DNA from: Ruminiclostridium sp.
GTDB lineage: Bacteria > Bacillota > Clostridia > DSM-8532
Direction: 5' to 3'
Assembly: GCA_003535195.1 (NCBI GenBank)
Contig: DOHN01000197.1
Span: 1 to 11,115 of the forward strand
DNA: 11,115 nucleotides
Below are positions 6,582 through 11,115 of the stretch, in pieces (positions within the stretch are counted from its first letter, which is position 1; each line of letters begins with the position of its first letter). Under the pieces are notes generated by a model that was not told the origin of the DNA, searched no databases, and saw nothing but the letters and a program-made list of their open reading frames with translations. The translations under genes were made by a program, and so were the position numbers.

Positions 6582-7362
6582 AGATATGGAAACCTCGCTG
6601 GAAATCAGCCGCTTGCCTGATTTTAGGATTGAAGGCAGATGCAGGAATATTATAGATTGCATCCGGCGTGTTAAAACCAGCCACTGGCTTTTTGGAATCA
6701 GCATTCTTCTGGCGATAGCCCTTCTTCTGATGCCTGATCATATATGGAAGCAATTTTGGACCCGTATAAAAGCGAATGGAAATTTAGTGATTCTCATTCT
6801 AATTTTTTGTATTGTAGCCCTTTCGCTTGTCTGGAAAAAAGGCGAGAATATTGATATCTGGACTTTTATGGTTTTTAATATGCGGGGCTATCGGGCGCCC
6901 TGGGTCGATTGGGCAATGCTTTCCTTCACTCAGCTGGGGAGCGGCGTTTTCGGTATCGGTGCGGGAATAGTCTACTTTCTGGCAGATCATGACATATTTG
7001 CTTATGAAATCATATTGGGCACTTTAACCCTATGGCTTGCTGTTGAGCTGATGAAAGCTTTGATCCGCAGGCCAAGGCCCTATATCAAGCTGAAAAATTT
7101 GCGCATTGTAGGCGCAAAAGCCGGCGGAAATTCCTTCCCCAGCGGGCACACAAGCCAATCCTTCTTTTTGGCAACACTTTTTTTACATTCTTATAAAGCT
7201 GACTTTTTATGGATATTGGTCGTCTATTCAATTGCAGGCCTCGTGGGTATCACACGTATGTATGTAGGCATGCACTATCCCCGGGATGTCCTTGGCGGAG
7301 CCGTATTTGGTACTGTTTGGGGAATTTTCTGGGCCATTATTAACAATTATTTCTTCAGGTAG
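6562..7362 (+). CDS. PAP2-family membrane phosphatase
   Basis: A protein of up to 266 residues with an N-terminal cytoplasmic tail of about 40 residues and about six hydrophobic segments. All three phosphatidate-phosphatase motifs are present: K-x6-RP at K165...R172-P173, PSGH at 193-196 (acid/base H196), and T231-R232-x5-H238-x3-D242, with nucleophile H238 and T in place of the usual S. The family dephosphorylates lipid phosphates or undecaprenyl pyrophosphate at the outer membrane face (BcrC and PgpB types). The GTG start at 6562 overlaps the kinase by 20 bases. TTG at 6571 has AGGTGA about six bases upstream, and ATG at 6586 follows the kinase stop. The choice is open and does not affect the domain. 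Co-transcription with a lipid kinase suggests a lipid phosphorylation/dephosphorylation cycle. Confidence 0.9.
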   Translation: MKVLKNKDMETSLEISRLPDFRIEGRCRNIIDCIRRVKTSHWLFGISILLAIALLLMPDHIWKQFWTRIKANGNLVILILIFCIVALSLVWKKGENIDIWTFMVFNMRGYRAPWVDWAMLSFTQLGSGVFGIGAGIVYFLADHDIFAYEIILGTLTLWLAVELMKALIRRPRPYIKLKNLRIVGAKAGGNSFPSGHTSQSFFLATLFLHSYKADFLWILVVYSIAGLVGITRMYVGMHYPRDVLGGAVFGTVWGIFWAIINNYFFR

Positions 7363-7379
7363 TCAGGATTTTTAAATTC

Positions 7380-7391
7380 TTGGCTAGCCAA
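7380..7391. terminator. Weak palindrome between convergent genes
   Basis: TTGGCTAGCCAA is a perfect 12-bp palindrome in the 51-base gap between the PAP2 gene (plus) and the acetyltransferase (minus). A second small hairpin, ATTTTG/CAAAAT, occurs at 7398-7414. Neither is followed by a clean T-run. A weak bidirectional terminator is the likeliest role because both genes end here. Confidence 0.35.
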
Positions 7392-7413
7392 AGCTGCATT
7401 TTGTATGCCAAAA

Positions 7414-8070
7414 TCACATGATTCTAATATGGCCTTCAAGATATTTTTGAGGATTGTCCAAAATCTCTTGAACCCGAATAAAAAACTCGCCCACATGGGC
7501 CCCGTCAACCAGTGCATGGTGGGCCTGCAGTGATAAAGGCAGTTTCAGCTTCTCATGTTCTTCAAAAAATTTGCCCCAGGATATTCTGGGTATAGAGTCC
7601 ACTGCACGGAGATTGATGGGATGCGTAATACTGGTAAAGGATACCCATGGAATACTTGAGATAAATAATAAATCATCGCGCCCCGGCTCGTCTTCAAGGC
7701 TGACTGCGTCCTTATTCTCCTTCATTTTCTCTGAAGTCTCTTTGAAAAAAGTCTGAAAATCCTCATGATAGTCCGTTGGGCAAAACCGAAATACATTCTT
7801 GGAGGTCATCAGGGTAAAAGACGGATGGACCTTCTCATGCTCTACCACCCTATCCCCTCGTATTCTGTACTTAAGCTCTTTTACCGAATTCGCCGCACGG
7901 ACCGAAACATACAAAAATGCAATAAAGAAAGAAATGTCTCTTTCTTTTACATATTTTCTCAGCTCGGTGATATCCACATTTGCGCAAATATTAAAATGGG
8001 GATAATCAAAGTCCTTAAAGAAATGATAATGTTCTTTTCGTTCCCAGTTTTCCATGTCGATATATTTCAT
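7414..8070 (-). CDS. Chloramphenicol acetyltransferase-like protein (type A family)
   Basis: A protein of 218 residues, the length of classical trimeric CatA enzymes (about 219). The C-terminal catalytic motif LQAHHALVDGAHVGEFF is intact, with H184 as the expected general base and D189 in the structural position. The PWVSFTS segment matches the part of CAT that carries the conserved active-site serine. N-terminal W-x-R-KEHYHFF is also typical. The family transfers acetyl from acetyl-CoA to chloramphenicol, but many clostridial relatives are annotated on similarity only, so the true substrate is uncertain. The start at 8070 has GGGGGAG eight bases upstream. A TTG start overlapping the upstream gene (8136) would add 22 non-family residues. 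It lies 62 bases after the GNAT gene and is probably co-transcribed with it. Confidence 0.85.
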   Translation of the reverse strand: MKYIDMENWERKEHYHFFKDFDYPHFNICANVDITELRKYVKERDISFFIAFLYVSVRAANSVKELKYRIRGDRVVEHEKVHPSFTLMTSKNVFRFCPTDYHEDFQTFFKETSEKMKENKDAVSLEDEPGRDDLLFISSIPWVSFTSITHPINLRAVDSIPRISWGKFFEEHEKLKLPLSLQAHHALVDGAHVGEFFIRVQEILDNPQKYLEGHIRIM

Positions 8071-8132
8071 AAAATCGCTCCCCCATTTATTTCTGTGTTC
8101 TATCCATACCGTTCCTTGACTTAAAAACTTTT

Positions 8133-8882
8133 TCAAACCAACTTTTTGGAATAGGCCTCCGCCCAGGCTGGAAAGAATCCTGCGTTTATGGCAATGTTTT
8201 TAGAAAATGAATGGGACTCAAGGGTTCCGTAAAAAGGTAATTTCCCTCTCTTAAGGATTTCCTGTTTTAAAAGTGCGGTCAGATTTGTACCAATTCCTTT
8301 TCCACGGTACTCGGGTATTACATTGATGCCGATCTGCCACATGGCACTGCTGTCGGCACTGGCCCCTGCCATGCCCATAATCTGCTCACCGTCGCATGCG
8401 GCGACAGCCAGAACATCGGGGCTCCTTTCATCAAAGCAAAGGGCCTCGCTAAATCTTCTGTCGTTTTTAAATGAAAAGATCTCAAGCTGTTCGAACCATT
8501 TGACAGAGAATAAAGGAGCGGCTTCAGGAGCCTTTGGGTCGGGCAGATAGTAATGGTGCATATCGGCGATCTCATGGCCGAATTCATTTAATTTTTTATC
8601 GATAGATTTGATTCTGGAATATTGAAAAAGCCAGTTGGCGTCTATATTTGCCAGATTTTCTTCGGCCCACGGCATAATCGCTTCATCTACCATGATAATG
8701 GCTCTGCCGCAAAAAGTCAGTATTTTCATAAAGCAGCCTTCACTTTTATAAATGCGCCGCCCTTCTATTAATTTGTTCCTGGCAATGGTATTCTGCTGCT
8801 TTTCAAAATCTGAAACACTGCAATTATAATCAAGAGAAAATTGGGCTTTTGCCATATTGATGATTTCATTCTTTTTGTACAT
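8133..8882 (-). CDS. GNAT-family N-acetyltransferase
   Basis: A protein of 249 residues. The first ~130 residues (MYKKNEIINMAKAQFSLDY...) form a variable N-terminal domain that I cannot assign. The C-terminal ~90 residues form a GNAT fold with the acetyl-CoA pyrophosphate loop RGKGIG at 193-198, preceded by strand IGINVIPEY and followed by the SHSFSKNIAINAGF helix-loop typical of motif B. The substrate is unknown. The start at 8882 has AAAGGG seven bases upstream. A longer frame exists to 8960, but its extra residues lack family character. The antiporter gene ends 125 bases upstream with no clear terminator or promoter between, so read-through from the fluoride-controlled gene is possible. 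Confidence 0.83.
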   Translation of the reverse strand: MYKKNEIINMAKAQFSLDYNCSVSDFEKQQNTIARNKLIEGRRIYKSEGCFMKILTFCGRAIIMVDEAIMPWAEENLANIDANWLFQYSRIKSIDKKLNEFGHEIADMHHYYLPDPKAPEAAPLFSVKWFEQLEIFSFKNDRRFSEALCFDERSPDVLAVAACDGEQIMGMAGASADSSAMWQIGINVIPEYRGKGIGTNLTALLKQEILKRGKLPFYGTLESHSFSKNIAINAGFFPAWAEAYSKKLV

Positions 8883-9007
8883 ATTTCTACCCTTTCTCCG
8901 CCAGAATCCATAGACCTCATATAAATTATCGGCACATGAAGCGGCCCATTTCATAGTCAAGAAAATATCCCCGCTTGTGCTAAAAGGCTCAATCGGACTT
9001 TTTAAAA

Positions 9008-10195
9008 CTACCGCTCATTTTCTGCTGATAATAGCTTCCTATAAGTGTTATCTATAGCGATCGCTCCAATCGGGGCTGTGATCATGATAGAAAGCACCGC
9101 AACTGTAAGTATTGTATTTCCGGCCTTAATACCATTAGCCAGCGGAATGGAACCAATTGCCGCCTGAACAGTTGCTTTTGGAAGATAAGCCAAAGAACAG
9201 AACAGCCTTTCTTTAAAGTTTAATTTCGTCTTAATAAGGCTTATATTCACACCTATAATTCTAAAGATCAGAGCACCTAAAATCAATGCAACAGATAAAA
9301 TACCCGCTTTTGATAGATATCTGATATCAACGGCGGCCCCCACAAGAACGAATAAAAAGATTTCTGATACTACCCATATTTTAGAAAACTTGCTCAATAA
9401 TCTCCTGGCTAGAACCTCATAAGTTTTCAGGATGGTTCCGCCTAAAGACATGACAGCCAGTAAACCCGACATTGGAATGTATGGCTTTAAAACATTTTCA
9501 ATGGTTATAAAGAGAAAAGAAACGCTCATGATAATCAGTACCTTGACGGTATCTCTCACATGCAGTTTTTTAAACAGCCAGACGAGCAATAAGCCCGATA
9601 GAATACCGACAAGCAATCCGATGATGACCGAAACAGGCACATTAATAAGGCTTAAAACGCTGAACTCATTTCCCTGGTACATTCCCATAAAAGATGTGAA
9701 CAATACGATAACATAAATATCATCTACCGATGCGCCCGCCATAATCAATTGCGGTATGCTTTTATCCCTGCCATAGCCCTTTTCCATAAGAGCAAGCATT
9801 CTTGGCACCACTACCGCAGGCGATACCGCTGCCAATACAGCCCCCATAATCGCCGCTTCAATATACGAAATATGAAGAAAAATCGGAGCCAGAACTACCA
9901 CCGCAATAAGTTCAAAGGTAGCCGGTACAAAACACATTAAAACCGCAGGTCTTCCTACTATTTTCAAATCTGAAATATCTAACGAAAGGCCGGCCCTTAA
10001 TAAAATTACAATCAGCGCAATTTCTCTTAAATCAGCAGAGATATTTAAAATATTCGGGGAGATCAGATTTAATACATACGGACCGAGAATGATGCCGGTC
10101 AAAATCATCCCCATCAATCCCGGTAACTTAAGTCGTGTGAAAAGACTGCTTAAGGTTAAGCCCAGAGCCATTATTAAAGCCAAACTGAATAGCAC
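9008..10195 (-). CDS. CPA-type cation/proton antiporter under a fluoride riboswitch
   Basis: A protein of 395 residues with about 12 hydrophobic segments and no cytosolic TrkA/RCK tail, so a compact monovalent cation:proton antiporter of the CPA superfamily. The ion-site motif AGASVDD carries the Asp pair D158/D159, the configuration associated with electrogenic transport. A membrane lysine, K340 in YLPKATVQAA, matches the conserved lysine of NhaA/NapA-type proteins. The N-terminal GLMGMILTGIILGPYVL is typical of the family. The start is GTG at 10195, with AGGAGG (10206-10211) 10 bases upstream. No better start is in frame. Expression should be controlled by the aptamer and terminator in the leader, so a role in fluoride tolerance is inferred. 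Whether it moves fluoride, or Na+/H+ to offset fluoride stress, is not shown by sequence. Confidence 0.9.
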   Translation of the reverse strand: MLFSLALIMALGLTLSSLFTRLKLPGLMGMILTGIILGPYVLNLISPNILNISADLREIALIVILLRAGLSLDISDLKIVGRPAVLMCFVPATFELIAVVVLAPIFLHISYIEAAIMGAVLAAVSPAVVVPRMLALMEKGYGRDKSIPQLIMAGASVDDIYVIVLFTSFMGMYQGNEFSVLSLINVPVSVIIGLLVGILSGLLLVWLFKKLHVRDTVKVLIIMSVSFLFITIENVLKPYIPMSGLLAVMSLGGTILKTYEVLARRLLSKFSKIWVVSEIFLFVLVGAAVDIRYLSKAGILSVALILGALIFRIIGVNISLIKTKLNFKERLFCSLAYLPKATVQAAIGSIPLANGIKAGNTILTVAVLSIMITAPIGAIAIDNTYRKLLSAENER

Positions 10196-10226
10196 GATGT
10201 AAATTCCTCCTAGTTGTGTTCACAAT

Positions 10227-10275
10227 AAAAAAGCTGATAACTCTGCGATATCTAAATATCACAGAAGTCATCAGC
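10227..10275 (-). terminator. Riboswitch expression platform: intrinsic terminator
   Basis: In the minus-strand transcript a stem of about 18 bp with one bulged U and a few G-U pairs (arms 10275-10256 and 10251-10233, loop UUAG) is followed by six U (10232-10227). The upstream arm begins GCUGAUGACUUC and therefore contains the 3' part of the aptamer's first stem. Aptamer and terminator are mutually exclusive, as expected for a switch that turns on with ligand. Confidence 0.88.
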
Positions 10276-10320
10276 ATAAAAGCGGTTCAAGCAAGTTGCC
10301 ATGGGAGAACTTCATTCCCA
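10258..10320 (-). ncRNA. Fluoride riboswitch aptamer (crcB motif)
   Basis: Reading the minus strand, the leader begins UGGGAAUGAAGUUCUCCCAU and later has GCUGAUGACUUCUGUG. This matches the crcB layout GGxxAUGxxGUUCxCC ... UGAUGxCUxCU. AAGUU (10312-10308) pairs with GACUU (stem 1, one G-U). UGGGA can pair with UCCCA as the pseudoknot. The AUG and UGAUG segments that line the fluoride site in known structures are conserved. Stem 2 is weak (GGCA with UGCU, or GC/GC) and its loop is longer than in the Bacillus cereus example I remember. The aptamer starts within a few bases of the predicted transcription start. Confidence 0.85.
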
Positions 10321-10328
10321 ACTAGTAG

Positions 10329-10357
10329 AATATAGCATACCCATTGAAATAAGACAA
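10329..10357 (-). promoter_or_regulatory. Promoter of the antiporter riboswitch transcript
   Basis: On the minus strand TTGTCT (10352-10357) and TATATT (10329-10334) are separated by exactly 17 bases. Transcription would start near 10322, directly before the aptamer, giving a leader of about 127 bases to the GTG at 10195. Confidence 0.75.
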
Positions 10358-10380
10358 TAACTATCTGAAAAAAATTAAGT

Positions 10381-10875
10381 TCAATTTAAAATCTTCTGCA
10401 TGACTACAATATCCAGCATTCTGCCGAACTTGGTTCCTACCTCCCTAAAATGCGCGCATTTTTCATAGCCGTTTTTTGAAAAAAGTTTGATGCTGTCCGC
10501 ATTCTCAGCACAAATCACCGAAAGAAAAGAGTGTATCCCGTTCCCTCGCGCGTGTTTTTCCAAATGCTTAAGGGCTGATGTACCGATTCCTCTTCCGGTA
10601 TATGCCTGATCCAGATAGATAGTCACCTCGGAGGAAATCCGGTAGGCCTGACGCTTTTTATAGGGCGCCATATAAGCGTAGCCGCATAATTGGTCCCCGT
10701 CAAGAATAGCAAAGCTGATATATAAAGAATCATCCTGGTACAGGATTTCTTTCATGTCTTCTGTCGTCAAAGGCTCGGTATGGAAAGTCACCGTAGTATC
10801 GATTATATAATGGTTATAAATTTCCGATGCCTTTTGAAGATAATCATCCTTCATGGGACTAAAACGAATATCCAT
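10381..10875 (-). CDS. Phosphinothricin acetyltransferase-like GNAT protein
   Basis: A protein of 164 residues, slightly shorter than Pat/Bar enzymes (about 170-183). Family hallmarks are visible: IYNHYIIDTTVTFHTEP (19-35), SEVTIYLD (82-89), the acetyl-CoA loop TGRGIG (93-98), a motif B region CAENADSIKLFSKNGYEK, and the C-terminal HFREVGTKFGRMLDIVVM. These proteins acetylate phosphinothricin or, in many bacteria, methionine sulfoximine and similar amino-acid analogues. The natural substrate is not known here. The start ATG 10875 has AAGGAG (10883-10888) seven bases upstream. It has its own promoter and lies upstream of, and in the same direction as, the antiporter, without a convincing terminator between them. 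Confidence 0.88.
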   Translation of the reverse strand: MDIRFSPMKDDYLQKASEIYNHYIIDTTVTFHTEPLTTEDMKEILYQDDSLYISFAILDGDQLCGYAYMAPYKKRQAYRISSEVTIYLDQAYTGRGIGTSALKHLEKHARGNGIHSFLSVICAENADSIKLFSKNGYEKCAHFREVGTKFGRMLDIVVMQKILN

Positions 10876-10926
10876 TTTCTATCTCCTTGTAATGCATAGT
10901 TCTTATCGCAAATTTGGCATAGATTT

Positions 10927-10955
10927 AATGTATCTCTTTAGACAGGCCTTTTCAA
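10927..10955 (-). promoter_or_regulatory. Promoter of the Pat-like acetyltransferase
   Basis: TTGAAA (10950-10955) and TACATT (10927-10932) on the minus strand with a 17-base spacer. The leader would be about 45 bases and carry the AAGGAG site. Confidence 0.5.
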
Positions 10956-10978
10956 GTTTTTTGTTTGAAGAAAAAAGC

Positions 10979-11007
10979 TTGTTTTTTACAGCCATCTGTT
11001 TTATAAT
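10979..11007 (+). promoter_or_regulatory. Promoter of the tRNA-Pro gene
   Basis: TTGTTT (10979-10984) and a perfect TATAAT (11002-11007) are 17 bases apart, ending 13 bases before the mature tRNA 5' end. It is divergent from the acetyltransferase promoter, with the two -35 regions about 23 bases apart. Confidence 0.65.
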
Positions 11008-11020
11008 AGTTTGTGCGCAT

Positions 11021-11096
11021 CGGGGTGTAGCGCAGCTGGTAGCGCGCTTGGTTCGGGACCAAGAGGCCGGAAGTTCAAGTCTTCTCACTCCGACCA
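11021..11096 (+). tRNA. tRNA-Pro (anticodon CGG)
   Basis: 76 bases fold into a standard cloverleaf: acceptor CGGGGTG/CACTCCG (one G-U), D-stem GCGC/GCGC, anticodon stem CTTGG/CCAAG with loop TTCGGGA (anticodon CGG, reading CCG), variable loop AGGCC, T-stem GGAAG/CTTCT with loop TTCAAGT, discriminator A and an encoded CCA (11094-11096). The C1-G72 pair and A73 are as expected for bacterial tRNA-Pro. Confidence 0.96.
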
Positions 11097-11098
11097 TG

Positions 11099-11115
11099 CG
11101 GAGTGTCCTTATAGG
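11099..11115 (+). terminator. Beginning of a probable tRNA terminator, cut by the window end
   Basis: The last bases read CGGAGTGTCCT-TAT-AGG. CCT (11107-11109) and AGG (11113-11115) begin to pair around a TAT loop, as if the 5' arm of a long hairpin had been cut before its 3' arm. This is inferred, because only three base pairs are visible. Confidence 0.35.

Noticed and set aside
8883..8960. Upstream in-frame extension of the GNAT gene to 8960
   Set aside because: The extra 26 residues are rich in W, C and R, lack family character, and the internal ATG 8882 has a well-placed AAAGGG.
9008..9130. Possible terminator after the antiporter stop
   Set aside because: Only TTTTAAAA-type A/T symmetry, with no GC-containing stem before a T-run.
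10214..10225. Near-palindrome TTGTG-TT-CACAA between riboswitch terminator and ribosome site
   Set aside because: Short arms with a two-base centre and no match to a known operator in this context.
10210..10325. CAACTAG next to the antiporter ribosome site is complementary to CTAGTTG at the 5' end of the leader (10319-10325)
   Set aside because: Only 7 bp, and it overlaps the aptamer's first bases and the expected transcription start, so part may not be transcribed. Chance is adequate.
10903..11097. 64-residue open frame antisense to the tRNA
   Set aside because: It is the complement of the tRNA-Pro gene and its promoter. Its N-terminus is a known spurious translation of tRNA sequence.
11086..11105. 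Inverted repeat CACTCCG / CGGAGTG spanning the tRNA 3' end
   Set aside because: The left arm is the tRNA acceptor strand. The right arm more likely belongs to the downstream terminator hairpin cut by the window end.

Overview
The window is a piece of a low-to-moderate GC Firmicutes genome, most likely an anaerobic Clostridia member. Supporting signs are strong AGGAGG-type ribosome sites, sigma-A-like promoters, a Bce-type peptide-sensing module, a crcB-type riboswitch and a tRNA gene with an encoded CCA end. Species cannot be assigned from the sequence alone. I see no insertion sequence, phage gene or CRISPR array. No gene-free gap exceeds 300 bases.

Layout. (1) 1-371, minus: the 5' part of an exported protein of unknown function, running off the window edge at a perfect hairpin-forming inverted repeat (1-53). 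(2) 592-5394, minus: a Bce-type antimicrobial-peptide sensing and detoxification module in the order flavodoxin-like protein, OmpR-family response regulator, intramembrane-sensing histidine kinase, ABC ATPase, FtsX-type permease, closed by a terminator at 519-563. A perfect TTACA-N4-TGTAA palindrome (3269-3284) between kinase and ATPase fits the site bound by BceR-like regulators. The ATPase lacks its normal N-terminal 30-40 residues, and there is no room for them. (3) 5619-7362, plus: a diacylglycerol-kinase-family lipid kinase overlapping a PAP2 lipid phosphatase. (4) 7414-8882, minus: a chloramphenicol-acetyltransferase-like protein and a GNAT acetyltransferase. (5) 9008-10357, minus: a CPA-type cation/proton antiporter with its own promoter and a leader that reads as a fluoride (crcB) riboswitch followed by an intrinsic terminator. 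(6) 10381-10955, minus: a phosphinothricin-acetyltransferase-like GNAT. (7) 10979-11115, plus: tRNA-Pro(CGG) with promoter and the start of a probable terminator.

The theme is envelope and toxicant defence. The Bce module would sense and remove cell-wall-targeting peptides, the divergent kinase/phosphatase pair acts on lipids, the antiporter appears tuned to fluoride, and three acyltransferases could modify small toxic molecules. The most informative points are the riboswitch-antiporter pairing, the probable BceR operator, and the 5' loss in the ATPase next to that operator.
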